A stretch of 64,000 nt of DNA. Origin: Closterium sp. NIES-65. Its lineage: Eukaryota > Streptophyta > Zygnematophyceae > Desmidiales > Closteriaceae. The number at the start of each line of letters is the position of its first letter. The first letter of the stretch is position 1. The position numbers and the translations under genes were made by a program. The notes beneath the pieces were generated by a model. That model did not search any database. It saw only the letters and a program-made list of their open reading frames with translations, and had not been told where the DNA came from. The stretch is from positions 930,001 through 994,000 of the forward strand of contig CANXME010002127.1 of the NCBI GenBank assembly GCA_948144175.1, written 5' to 3'. Below, piece by piece: positions 16,354 through 27,284 of the stretch.

Positions 16354-18467
16354 ATGCAGCTCCAGGGCCGTCCGCGTGTGTCCCTCACGCCCCAGCAGCT
16401 TCGTGAGTGGTATGCTAGTTGGGGTTGTCGGGGTGGCCGTAGTGGGAGTCGTCCTGGAGTGGGTAGTTCGAAAGCTTCTTGTAGTGGCCCGGTGCAGCAG
16501 CAGCGTCGTCCGCGCGAGACTCGTTCGCCCCAGCAGCTTCGTGAGTGGTACGCTCAGAGTAGAGGGTCGCTGAGTACTGCTCGCTGCCCGTACGTTATTA
16601 GCACGGATGTCCGGACTCGTCAGCCTTCCAGGACGCTTGGTCACACAGAGTCTCGCTGCTTCGCCCATCTGAGCGACGCTTGGCGTACAGAGTTTGGCGA
16701 CGACGCTGAGCTCCTTGACTGGGTGGAGCTGCTTAGGCAGAGGGTAGATATCTTTGCTCTTGACTATGATGCTATTCTCACTACAATGTATGCATTGTCT
16801 ACTAGTGCCGAGGGAGCCTGTCACCTGTGTGTGCCGCTTGACCCCGCTATCCAGTCTGCTGCTCCAGGTGCCAAGGAGGCTACTGCTCTAGGTGCTCGTG
16901 CGTCTCCTGCTCCAGGTGCTGGTGCGGCTGCTCCTCTAGGCGCTCGTGAGTGTGCTGCTTCAGGTGCTTGTGAGTCTGCGCCTTCAGGTACTGCGTCTAC
17001 AGAGGCACTGCACACCTTCACACTAGACTCAGGTGCTTCCCGCTGTTTCTTTCGCGACCGCACTGCCCTAGAGTAGCTCCCTAGACCGGTTGTTGTCTCC
17101 CTAGCTGACCCCTCCGGGGGTCCGGTCCTTGCGACCTCCACCACTGCCCTCCCTTGTCCTGCTGTCCCGTCCGGCACACTATCGGGCCTTTACCTCCCTT
17201 CGTTCTCTACGAACTTGGTGGCGGGTTCCGCGCTCCAGGACGCGGGTGTTCACCAGTTCACCCCTGCCTACGAGCGTGTGACACACTTCACGTGTGCCCA
17301 GACGGGTCGTCACCTGAGTACCTTCACTCGGCAGCCGGGGTCGGACTTGTACACACTGACCACTGAGTCCCCTCAGGTAGCAGCGTCTACATCTGCGTCA
17401 GGTCGGTTGTCCGCCCCCTGCTCGTGTCGCACCCTGTCGCACCAGACGGTCCTCTGGCACCACCGCCTTAGGCACCCTTCAAAGCAGCGCCTTCGTGGCA
17501 TGCACTCTCGTTTCCTTGTCTTTGGTCTCCCCAGGTCACTGCCTCCCGTGCCACCGTCCCCTGCCCCTCCTTGCCTTCCCTGTGTCGAGGGGCGGCAGCG
17601 TGCCACCCCTCACTCCTCTGAGTTCCCCCCGATGGAGGCTCCTCTGCAGACCCTTCACATGGACGTGTGGGGCCCAGCCCGCGTCCGTGGACAGGGTGGA
17701 GAGCGCTACTTCCTGCTGGTAGTTGATGACTACACGCGTTACACCACGGTCTTCCCCTTGCGCACCAAGGGAGAGGTCCCTGCTGTCTTGATCCCTTGGA
17801 TCCGGGCTACCCGTCTCCAGCTGGAGAGGCGCTTTCGCACGGACCTTCCCGTCCTGCGACTGCACTCTAATAGAGGTGGTGAGTTTTCCTCCGGCCTCTT
17901 GGAGGCTTTCTGCCAGGAGGAGGGCATTGAGCAGAAGTTCATGCTTCCGGCCTCTCCTCAGCAGAATGGGGTTGCTCAGCGCCGCATTGGCTTGGTCATG
18001 GAGGTCGCTCATACCTCCTTGGTCCATGCGCTGCCCCCCATATTGTTTGGCTGTTTGCGGTCCGGTACGCCGCGCATCAGCTCAACCTCTGGCCCCGTGT
18101 CTCCGTTCCGGAGTCCTCGCCGACACTGCGTTGGACGGGAGAGGTTGGCGATGCGTCTGTGTTCCGTGTTTGGGGATCTCGTGCCTTTGTCCACGATACG
18201 TCCGCGGACAAGCTCTCCTCCCGCGCCGTTCCTTGTGTCTTCTTGGGCTTTGTTCCTGACGCGCCTGGCTGGCAGTTTTACCACCCCACCTCGCGCCCTG
18301 TCTTCCCCTCTCAGGACGTCACGTTTGATGAGTCGGTCCCCTTTTACCGTCTCTTCCCCTACCGCACTACCCCGCTCCCCCCTCCGCCGCTCTTCCTAAA
18401 GCCAAGTGCTGCTTCGGTAGAACCCCTGCCTCCCCAGGGTCCTGCTCCCTCAGGTGTTTCCCAGTAG
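16354..18467 (+). pseudogene. D short Gag, protease, integrase (degenerate)
   Basis: Begins with two LREW motifs (TPQQLREWYASWG and SPQQLREWYAQSRG). The zinc-finger-like block follows, but here Ser replaces the second Cys. The protease DSGAS is near 17028-17042. TAG at 17074-17076 interrupts the frame just after it. Integrase follows with HHRLRHPS and LHMDVWGPA, but the second catalytic motif reads HSNRGGEFSS, with Asn for Asp, so the enzyme would be dead even without the stops. A 1-nt deletion near 18030 and another near 18466 shift the frame further. Confidence 0.87.
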
Positions 18468-21190
18468 ACCCAGTCGAGCCTGTTGAGGTAGTTGTTGACT
18501 CTGGTCCTGCGCGAGGTACTGAGCGTGCTGAGCTTGGTGGTGCTGAGCCTGAGGGTGCGGAGACTGGGGGTGCTGAGCCTGGGGGTGTGGAGACTGGGGG
18601 TGCTGAGCCTGGGGGTGCGGAGACTGCGGGTGCTGAGCCTGGGGATGCTGTGCCTGGGGGTGCTGAGCCTGGATGTCCTGAGCCTTGGGGTGCTGCGCCT
18701 GGGGGCGCTCTCTCTTCCCAGCAGCTGCGTGAGTGGTACTCTCGGTACTGTCGCCACCGCCTTGGTGTTGTGGGCGCTGGAGGTGCTGCTGGAGCTGGAG
18801 CTGAGGGCGGTGGGCCTACTAGAGTTGGTGTAGCTGCTGACCTTGGGGCTGGCACTGGAGGTGCTGGAGCCACCGGTACTGGAGCTGCTGGGATTGGAGG
18901 TGCTACTTGAGCTGCTGGAGGTGCTACTGGTATTGGGGCTGGTGGTGCTGCAGGAGCTGGAGCTGGAGGTGCTGACGCTCGTCCTCCTGCAGGTGCTGGA
19001 GCCGACGGTGCGGCTGGAGCTGGTGCTACTGGGGGTACTGGAGTTGGTGCTACTGGAGCAGCTGGTGGTGCTGCAGGAGTTGGAGCTTCTGCTGGGGGTT
19101 CTGGTGCTGTCTCTGCTGGTTCTAGGGGCACTCCATGGCCGCTGCCGTACTTCGTTCCGCTCCTTCAGCAGGTTCTTGGTCAGCCGCCTCCTCCTTGTCC
19201 TGCTCCCTCCTTAGAGTGTCCTCCGCCTGTCCAGTCGCAGTCACTGTTACAGCCTGCCTCGCCACTTCCTAGTCCTTCTCCCTACACTGGTCCAACAGGA
19301 GGTCTTACGGAGCGTCGTGAGCCTGAGTCTCGTCCTGTGTCGCCTGATTCTTGTTCTGCATTGCTTGTTTGTGCTGCTCGCACTGGTCGTCGTGTCCCGC
19401 GTCAACGTCCTCCTGCTATCCCATGCACTCACCAGATGACTCTTCGTCTTTCCAATGCTCCACAGCGTGTCCCTCTGCCTTCTCTTCCTGCGTCCTCTCT
19501 TCCTGCCCTTGCTGACCCGGAGTCTGACTCTCTTCGTGCTGCTAGTCCTACTGTCATGCGTCTCCTGGCCATTGCTATCAGCGACCCTTCCTTTGAGTGA
19601 GCTGCTGCGTCTGCCTTTGTTGCTGAGCTTGTCGACTTTGCTGCTCACTGTCGTCTAGACTACGCCGCGCGTCTTGTTGCTGAGTCTGAGTCTGTCTGTC
19701 CTCCGTCCGTCAGGGGTGAGTGTTCTCTTGGCACGGACGTCCTTGAGGACAGGCAGGAGGAGTTTGAGTGCTTTGCCGCTGCTGTACCTCATCTTTTGTC
19801 CATGCTGATTGCACCTGAGGGAGACCCGGATGCACCAGACATCCCGACTCCGCGCTCTTACGCTGAGGCGATCGCGGGTGAGTACTCCTCTCAGTGGCAG
19901 TCAGCCATGGACGCAGAGATGGCATCCTGGAAGTCCACTGGCACTTATGTCGATGAGGTTCCCCCTCCTGGGGCGAACATCGTCCGTGGCATGTGGATTT
20001 TCAGGGTGAAGCGGCCGCCAGGTTCTCCGCCTGTCTTTAAGGCTGGTTACGTTGCTCGAGGCTTCAGTCAGCGAGAGGGAGTTGACTTCTTCAAGACCTT
20101 CTCCCCCACCCCGAAGATGACCACTCTTTGGGTGCTACTGCACGTTGCCGCTCAGCGCGACTACGAGCTTCACTCTCTTGACTTCAGCACAACTTTCTTG
20201 CAGGGCAGCCTGCACGAGGAGATCTGGCTGCGCCGTCCTCTTGACTTCACTGGGTTTTCCCTCCTCGTACCCAGTGGAGCCTCCGGCGGCCGGTCTACGG
20301 TCTCCGCCAGGCGCCACGTGAGTGGCACGACACACTGAGGACTACACTTGCGGCTCTTGGGTTCGCGCCTTCTACTGCTGACCTGTCGCTGTTTCTGCGC
20401 ACCGACACTTCGCTGCCGCTGTTCTACATCCTCGTGTACGTCGACGACTTGGTCTTTGCCACTGCTGACACTTAGGCTCTCGCCCTAGTGAAGTTGGAGC
20501 TGCAGAAGAGACACACGTGCACAGACCTTGGTGAACTGCGCAGCTACCTTTGCTTGTAGATCACCCGGGACAGAGCATGCCGCACCATCACACTTACTCA
20601 GTCACACATGGTGCAGCAGGTCCTTCAGCGCTTCGGCTTCACCTGGTCCTCGGCACAGGCCACTCCTCTGGCTACAGGTCACTTGCTCTCATCTCCACCT
20701 TCGAACGAGTCCGTAGAGCCGAGTGGTCCTTACCCAGAGCTAGTTGGCTGCCTCATGTACCTGATGACTTGCACTTGTCCTGACCTCGCGTACCCTCTTG
20801 GCCTTCTATCTCGCTACGTGGCTCCTAGTCGGCACCGAAAGGTGCACATGGATGCTGCTAAGAGGGTACTGCGCATCTTGTGTAGTACATCAGGCATGGG
20901 GCTTGTGCTTGGAGGGAGGAGCTCAGTTGTTCTCACTGGGCACTCAGACGCTTCTTGGGTTGACGACCAGGCTACTCAGCGGTCGTCACAGGGTTACACC
21001 TTCAGCCTTGGCTCTGGTTCAGATTCTTGGCGTTCTACATGCTCGTCTTCAGTTCTCAGCTCCAATTGTGAGGCTGAGATCTACGCCACATCCATGGCTG
21101 CATAGGAGTTACGGTGGCTCACCTACCTACTAACTGACTTGGGAGAGCGGCCTCGTTCTCCTCGAGTGCTGTACGCTGACAACAAGGCTA
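18468..21190 (+). pseudogene. D IN-RT linker, RT and RNase H (degenerate)
   Basis: The GGAEPGGAE-type linker (18540-18700) is followed by one LREW motif (SSQQLREWYSRY) near 18713. Stops include TGA 18908-18910 and others in the linker. RT is recognisable from IVRGMWIFRVKRPPGSPP to LDFSTTFLQG, then frameshifts near 20262, continuing with YVDDLVF (about 20438). TAG codons at 20474-20476 and 20557-20559 and at 21103-21105 interrupt RT and RNase H. The frame is cut at YADNKATI by element C. Confidence 0.87.
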
Positions 21191-21195
21191 CCATT

Positions 21196-22787
21196 TGTCA
21201 GAATGTTATGCTCTAGCCTGTAGTGGGGTGCTCTATAGCGAGTACAACCCTTCTAGGGTTTGCTATTCGTATCCTCATTCTTGCTAGTGCAATCTTCCTC
21301 TTTTGCCTAAACTGTCTCTTGCCTAGCTAGGACTCTCCTAGCTATGGCTCCTACTTCTGCCTATTACTTCCACATGGTATTAGAGCGATATGCTCCAGGC
21401 CTGTGGGCCCCACCTCACTGCTTCCGCTGCTACTGCTACTCCCTGTCTGCCGCACGCCCTGTGGTGCGCGGCGTCGAAATCAGGGGTTTCAGCCCGCCGT
21501 GCGCCCCGAGGCGCACGGCGGTTTTCTACCCGCCGTGCACCCCGAGGCGCGCGGCGGTTTTCTGCCCGCCGTGCGCCCCGAGGCGCGCGGCGGGTTTCTG
21601 CCCCGTCACGCCGCGCGTCGCTCCCGGGAGGCGCTGCGACGGGCGACGGGGACCCGCGCGTCGCCCCCTGTTGCCCGTCGTGGCCTGCGCGCGGCCCGTA
21701 CGGCCTGCGCGCGTCCTGTACGGGCTGCGCCAGGCCCGCGCGCGGCCCGTACGCACTGCGCCAGGCCCGCGCGCGGCCCGTACGGGCTGCACCAGGCCCG
21801 CGCGCGGCCCGTACGGACGGCGCCAGGCCCGCGCGCAGCTCGGGCCGCCTGCGCGCGGTTTGGGAGGCTGTGCCAGGCCCGTGGGCGGCCCGTTCCTCGC
21901 TGCCCCTGCCCTCCCCGCTGCCCCCGTGCTTCTGATGGCGCCCTACCCCTCCTACTGCCCGTTCTCCTGAATTAGGGTTTGGGGGTGGGGGGTATGGGGG
22001 TGCAGCTTCTGTGTGCCGTTCCCTGCTCCTCCTCCTCCTTCGTCTCCCGCTATTGCACTTGCCGCTGAGGGGGGGTGGACCTGTTGGAGCCGTTGGAGTG
22101 GTACTAAGGGGGGGTGAAGGGGGAGTGGAGCTAGGGGTGTAGCAGCGGGTGTGTGTCTGGGGGGGTGGGACTGTTTGGGGAAGTTGAACGGAGGTTGCCG
22201 TCGTGTCGCCAGCAGCACCTGTAGTCCGGGGAGTTGCTCCGGTAGCCCAGTCGTAGCCACCTGTGCCAGTCGCCTGTGGGTCCGTTGCTTGTGTGCCGCT
22301 ACTTTTAGCTACGGGGCCAGTTACTCCAGTAGTCCGGAGCGCTGTTCCGGTAGCCGCTGTGCCAGTGTGCCTCCTGTTGCCCGTGTGTCTGCAGCTTCAG
22401 CCGTCGCCTCCTATCTCCTCTCCTCTCACTATCCCTCCTCCTCCTCACTTGCCCGTTGTGACTACCACTAGCTTTGCTCATAATTGTGAACTTTAAACTA
22501 TTGCTTCTTGAACTTGTGCTCAGAATGTGTGGTGACATTGTGATCCACCCTGAGCTTGTTCTGCTTTGCTTGCTCTGCTGATTACACCCCACTTTGGCTA
22601 TGGGGGTGTGTCAGAATGTTATGCTCTAGCCTGTAGTGGGGTGCTCTATAGCGAGTACAACCCTTCTAGGGTTTGCTATTTGTATCCTCATTCTTGCTTG
22701 TGCAATCTTCCTCTTTTGCCTAAACTGTCTCTTGCCTAGCTAGGACTCTCCTAGCTATGGCTCCTAAGACTACTCCTTACTTTGACA
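21196..22787 (+). mobile_element. Non-autonomous LTR element C
   Basis: 1,592 bp with two 179-bp LTRs (21196-21374, 22609-22787) and a perfect TSD CCATT (21191-21195, 22788-22792) within the RNase H of D. The PBS TGGTATTAGAGCGATATG follows the first LTR. The internal 1.2 kb has a 31-bp tandem repeat (about 21690-21880) and G-rich tracts, but no gag or pol. Its last 110 bp before the 3' LTR keep the GTGGTGACATTGTGATCCACC block and the PPT hairpin of the copia elements, which suggests it uses their machinery. Confidence 0.93.
21690..21885 (+). repeat. 31-bp tandem repeat in C
   Basis: About six units of the type GGCCCGTACGGGCTGCGCCA plus 11 more bases, rich in CG and in the palindrome CCGTACGG. 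The period of 31 is not a multiple of three, so the repeat is not selected as coding sequence. Close relatives occur in Q and R. Confidence 0.8.
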
Positions 22788-23011
22788 CCATTGCCTTGTG
22801 TGAGGAGCACAGACTGGAGCACAGAACGACGCACATCGCTGTGCGTTACTTCCTGGCTCGAGAGTTGCAGCAGCGTGGTCAGCTTCGTCTGCGTTATGTG
22901 GCCACTCGGGCCAACACTGCTGATATATTCACCAAGGTACTTCAGTCTGGTGATCATCAGCGTTTCTGCACTATGCTAGGGCTTGTTCCCACTTTTCCTC
23001 ACTTGCTGTAG
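22788..23011 (+). pseudogene. D RNase H C-terminus after element C
   Basis: Picks up directly at the TSD CCATT and continues the interrupted RNase H: ALCEEHRLEHRTTHIAVRYF, ARELQQRGQLRLRYVA, TADIFTKVL, DHQRFCTMLGLVP, ending at TAG 23009-23011. Removing C and one TSD copy restores continuity with the part before 21195. The ATG at 22757 lies in the LTR of C and is not the start. Confidence 0.88.
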
Positions 23012-23239
23012 GCTTTGCTTGTACTGTGATCTATATATATATACCTGCATGCTTGCTTTGCTAGGTAGAGATCAATGTGATGTTTGTGTTGCATATATGC
23101 CTCTGCATCTGAACTGGCCTTGTGGCCCTTTGCTTGTGCTCAGTGTGTGTGGTGACGTTGTGATCCACCCTGAGCTTGCTTTGCCTTTCTTGACTGGTCT
23201 TGTGACCCCTTGCTCTCCCCCACTTTGCCTATGGGGGTG

Positions 23240-23369
23240 TGTCAAATGTCATATCTGCTACAGTTTGTTTAGGCTGTAGTGGGGTAGTTACTATGGGGTA
23301 CAGTAAGTTTAGGGCTTCCTACTTGTACCCAACTCTTTCCTAGTTCAATCACTCTTGTTGATTTTGACA
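23240..23369 (+). repeat. D 3' LTR (130 bp)
   Basis: Follows the 3' UTR (23012-23239), which has the TATATA, GGCC-hairpin and PPT-hairpin signals of the group. It runs from TGTCAAATGTC to GATTTTGACA and is followed by the TSD TTATC. Confidence 0.93.
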
Positions 23370-23374
23370 TTATC

Positions 23375-23787
23375 TCCTATATTTGTCATTATTTGTGTCA
23401 GTTTGTTTGTTCAATTTTAGACTCACAAAATTGGGTATGGGATAAACATGTGCATATAAGCGGGTGGGTCCTAGACATATATGTTGTGTACAGCGGTGCT
23501 CTTGAAACTGCCGTGCTATAACAGCTTCCAAATAGGTCGAGCTGGCACCAGCAAAGTACGCCAGTGCGATTGTTGATTAGTGCATCGCTAGTCGCCGAAC
23601 ATGCTTTTGTGTCCTATCGTTTCTTTCGCCTGTGACAGCGCTGCCGATTGGAAGCTCCAATTAGTCGCAGATACCCCTTTGCCACTGCTGACTTGACCTG
23701 AGTCCCTAAGCAACTTCGACGCCACGCTGGCGGTTGCCTCGCTGGTACGACAGTGGGTGGTTTTGTCGCAAGGCTCTCACAGGTGAG
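23375..23787 (+). other. Host DNA with a possible exon (23639-23782)
   Basis: Unique, mixed-composition DNA. After a CAG at 23636-23638 a frame reads AADWKLQLVADTPLPLLT, then TGA (23694-23696), then PESLSNFDATLAVASLVRQW and onwards to CACAG|GTGAG, a good splice donor. It looks protein-like but I do not recognise it, and the TGA argues for a decayed exon or a wrong start. GTGAG (23783-23787) is also the left TSD of P, so P landed on the donor site. Confidence 0.3.
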
Positions 23788-26733
23788 TGTCACAATAGTA
23801 GCTAGAACAAGGAGCCATAGCTAGGGTTTACCTAGCTAGGCAAGAGAGAATTTGGCAATGGAGGGTTTGACTAGAAAGGAGGGAGGTACAAATAGCAAGC
23901 CCTAAAAGGGTATACTCACTATTGAGTACCCCACGACAGACTAGACAAGCATTATATTCTGGCACACTCCCATAGTCAAAGTGGGGTATAATCAGCATAG
24001 CAAGCAGTCACAGTGCAGGTTCACAAGTGCAAGCAAAGCTAGAGGCATTCACAACGGGCACGTGAGGAGGAGGAGGCTGGACTGTGAGAGGAGAGGAGAT
24101 GGGAGGCTGAAGCTGCAGACACACGGGCAACAGGAGCGGCTGGCACAGTGGTTACTGAGAGCACGACGGCTCCGGACTACAGGAGTAACTGGCTCCGCGG
24201 CTACGACGAGCGGCAGGAGCAACGGACCCACAGGTGAGAGGCACAGCAGGCTCGCTGGGCTACCGAGAGCAAGACAGGCTCCGAACTACTGGCGCTGCAG
24301 GCGACACGACGGCAGCCTCCACGCAAACTCCCCCAACTGTCCCACCCCCCTTTCACACACCCCTTGCTGCACCCCTAGCTCCACTCCCACGTCACCCCCC
24401 TAGCACCACTCCCTCGGCTCCCACACACCCACCCCCCTCAGCGGCAGCTGCACGAGTGGGAGACGGAGGAGGAGGAGGAGCAGGTGACGGCTCACACACC
24501 CGCCACCCCCATACCCGTCACCCCCATACCTTGAGTGTGCGGTAAGTGAGCTCAGGTGTGTGCAAAGCGTGCACAAGCGTGTGGGAAGCGAACTCGGGAG
24601 TGCGGAAAGCGAACTCAGGTGTGCGGGGAGGGGGGGGGGCCGCAGGGCGACGCGCGGGTCGACGGGGACGAGCGCACGGGTCCTCAGGGGCGGCGCGCGG
24701 GTCGACGGGGCCGCCGCGAAGGGCGATGGGGAGCCGCGCGCGGGTCGACGTGGCCGCCGTGAAGGGCGACGAGGAGCCGCGCGCGGGTCGACGGGGCCGC
24801 CGCGAAGGGCGATGAGGAGCCGCCCGCGGGTTGACGGGGCCGCCGCAAAGGGCGACGGAGAGCCGCGCGCAGGTCGACGGAGAGCCGCGCGCAGGTCGAC
24901 GGGGATGGGCGCGCGGGTCGACGGAACGCAAAACCGTTGCGCGTGCCTAGGGTGTGTGGCGGGCAGGAAACCGCCACGCGTCCTGAGCGCATGGCGGGCA
25001 GAAAACCGCCGCGCGCTAAAAAGTGTCGCGCGCTCGGGGTGCACGACCAGCACAACAGTAGCAACGGAAGCAATAGGCGGGCCCACACGCCAAGAGCGTA
25101 ACTGCTCTGATTCCATGTCACAATAGTGGTTAGAACAAGGAGCCATAGCTAGGGTTTACCTAGCTAGGCAAGAGAGAATTAGGCAAAGGATGGTTTGACT
25201 ACAAAGGAGGGAGGTACAAATTGCAATCCCTAAAGGGGTATACTTGTGAGAATCATAAGCATAGTGAGGAGCCATAGCTAGCGTTTAGCTAGCTAGGCTA
25301 GAGAGAAATGAACAAAGGAGGGGTTTCATTAGCAGCAGTTGGGATACATATAGCAAACCCTAACAGGGTTGTACTCGCTATAGAGCACCCCACTACAGGC
25401 TAGATAATAACATTCTGACACACCCCCATAGCCAAAGTGGGGTGTAATCAGCAGAGCACGCAGTCATAGAGCAGGTTCACAAATGCAAGCAAAGCTAGAG
25501 GCTATCACAGAGGGCAAGTGAGGAGGAGGAGGAACTGTAGAAGGAGAGAAGATGGGAGGCAACGACTGAAGCTGCAGAGGCACGGGCACATGAGCGGCTG
25601 ACTAAGTGGCTACCGAAGCAAGGGCGACGGACTACTGGAGTGACTGGCTCCGCGGCTAAGACGAGCGGCTGGAGCAACGGACCCACTGGCGACTGGTGCA
25701 ACAGGCTCACTTGCTACCAAAGTAAGGGCGACGGACTACAGTCGCTGCAGGCGACACGACAGCTACCTCCACACAACCTCCTCCAACTGACCCACACCCT
25801 TGACACACACCCCCTGCTGAACCCCTAACTCCACTCCCACGTCACCCCCCTAGCACCACTCCTTCGGCTCCCACACACCCACCCCCCTGAGCGGCAGCGG
25901 GAGACGGAGGAGGAGGAGGAGAAGCAGCGGAACGGCGCACAGAAAATGCACCCCCATACCCCCCACCCCCAAACCCTAATTAAGGAGAACGGGCAGCTGC
26001 ATGGGTGGGGCACCGTCATAAGCACGGGGGACAGCGAGCAGCTCAGGGGCAGAGAGGAACGGGCCGCCCACGGGCCTGGCACAGCCCGACGAACTGCGCG
26101 TAGGCGGCCCAAGCCGCGCGCGGGCCTGGCGCAGCCCGTACGGGCCGCGCGCGGGCTGGGCGCAGCTCGTATGGGCCGCGCTCGGGGCTAGCGCAGCCCG
26201 CGCTGGCCGGGACGGGCGACGGGGGACGACGGGCTGGTCCCCGTCGCCCGTCGAAGCGCCCCCCGGGGGCGACGCGCGGACCGACGAGGTAGAAGGCAGA
26301 GAACCGCCGCACGCCCCGGGGCGCACGGCGGGCAGAAAACCGCCGCGCGCCTCGGGGCGCACGGCAGGCAGAAAACCGCCGCACGCTCCGAGCGCGCGGC
26401 GGGAAGAAAAATCCGTCGCACGCCACGGGGCGTGCCACACACAGAGTAGCAGCGGAAGCAGTTAGGTGGGCCCACAAGCCACGAGCGTAGATGCTCTGAT
26501 AGCATGTGAGAATCATAAGCATAGTGAGGAGCCATAGCTAGGGTTTAGCTAGCTAGGCAAGAGAGAAATGAACAAAGGAGGGGTTTCACTAGCAGCAGTC
26601 GGGATACATATAGCAAACCCTAACAGGGTTGTACTCGCTATAGAGCACCCCACTATAGGCTAGATAATAACATTCTGACAATACTCACTATTGAGTACCC
26701 CACTACAGACTAGACAAGCATTATATTCTGACA
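23788..26733 (-). mobile_element. Non-autonomous LTR element P (carries Q)
   Basis: Minus-strand element with 177-bp LTRs: 3' LTR at 23788-23964, 5' LTR at 25116-25244 plus 26686-26733 (split by Q). TSD GTGAG (23783-23787, 26734-26738). LTRs differ at about 11 of 177 positions, so it is relatively old. On the minus strand the PBS TGGAATCAGAGCAGTTAC lies beside the 5' LTR and a CCCCACTTTGACTATGGGAG hairpin beside the 3' LTR. The internal 1.15 kb holds CG-rich repeats with GGGTCGACGGGGCCGCCGCG units (about 24650-24920) and no protein domain. Confidence 0.9.
25245..26680 (-). mobile_element. Non-autonomous LTR element Q
   Basis: Minus-strand element of 1,436 bp inside the 5' LTR of P. LTRs 25245-25420 and 26505-26680 (176 bp) differ at 5 positions. 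TSD ATACT (25240-25244, 26681-26685). Minus-strand PBS TGCTATCAGAGCATCTAC; PPT hairpin beside 25421. The internal part carries the 31-bp CG-rich repeat (about 26080-26200) and CGCACGGCGGGCAGAAAACC repeats (about 26300-26400), related to those of C and R. No recognisable coding. Confidence 0.92.
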
Positions 26734-26738
26734 GTGAG

Positions 26739-27284
26739 GTGGGTGAGGTGTATTTGCTTGTTCGTTTTCTCGCTTCTTTTCACAACCACCATATCCAACT
26801 TCTCCTTTTATCTATTCGACGAGCTGTTACTAGGGAAGACACATCTCTGTTAGTCGTCATCGCCTCTGCCCCCGCAGCCGCTAAGTCCAAGTTAGTTCAG
26901 TCGCGTCAAAGTGAGGTGAGCTGCACTTCATCCAACTACCCCCCTGTTCGTCATCTCGCTGACGTTTTTACGAGCAATAAGCTCCACCCTTTCGTCATTT
27001 TTCTTCGGCAATCTCATAGTTCACTCACAACGGAAGTCACTTGTCTGACTTCTATCTCCTTCCTTCCTACTGATGTGACTGTTGTCGCGTTTCTCTGTTC
27101 ACTCCGTTATTTTAGCAGTCGTGTTTTTTTGTTCTCGCCGTGCTATAGCAGTCGTTTTTCTTTGTTCTCCCCTCTTTTACTGCAATCGCCAAGTTCAAGT
27201 ACTTCCATTCATTTTTATGGCTATGTTGTTTGCCTGTCAGGCACGTTGCCGCCCAGTCCGTTGCATCATCCAGCGTGGTCGGCG
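26739..27284 (+). other. Host DNA with a possible exon (27241-27284)
   Basis: Pyrimidine-rich, mixed-composition DNA. A TTGCCTGTCAG acceptor ends at 27240. The exon would run 27241-27284, be interrupted by element R, and finish at 28594-28602 before GTAAGG. Read together this gives 53 nt, 17 codons plus one base on each side, without a stop. An open stretch at 26691-27308 also exists but crosses P sequence and is Ser/Leu/Phe-rich; I do not accept it as a gene. Confidence 0.3.

Larger units (their letters stand above)
2036..23369 (+). mobile_element. Ty1/copia retrotransposon D, host of two nests
   Basis: The element is delimited by 130-bp LTRs (2036-2165 and 23240-23369) and by a perfect TSD TTATC (2031-2035 and 23370-23374). 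The LTRs differ at 5 of 130 positions by my count, the highest of the plus-strand copia elements here. B (with A and G inside) interrupts its leader after 2510, and C interrupts its RNase H at 21196-22787. Its pol is a pseudogene with several stops and frameshifts. Without the insertions it would be roughly 6.5 kb. Confidence 0.92.

Noticed and set aside
21344-21975. Three overlapping ORFs of 180-208 codons in element C
   Set aside because: They arise from the 31-bp CG-rich repeat, which is read in all three frames; no domain is seen.
24400-25146. 248-codon minus-strand ORF in element P
   Set aside because: Arg/Pro/Ser-rich translation of repeats; the related elements C and R do not keep the frame.
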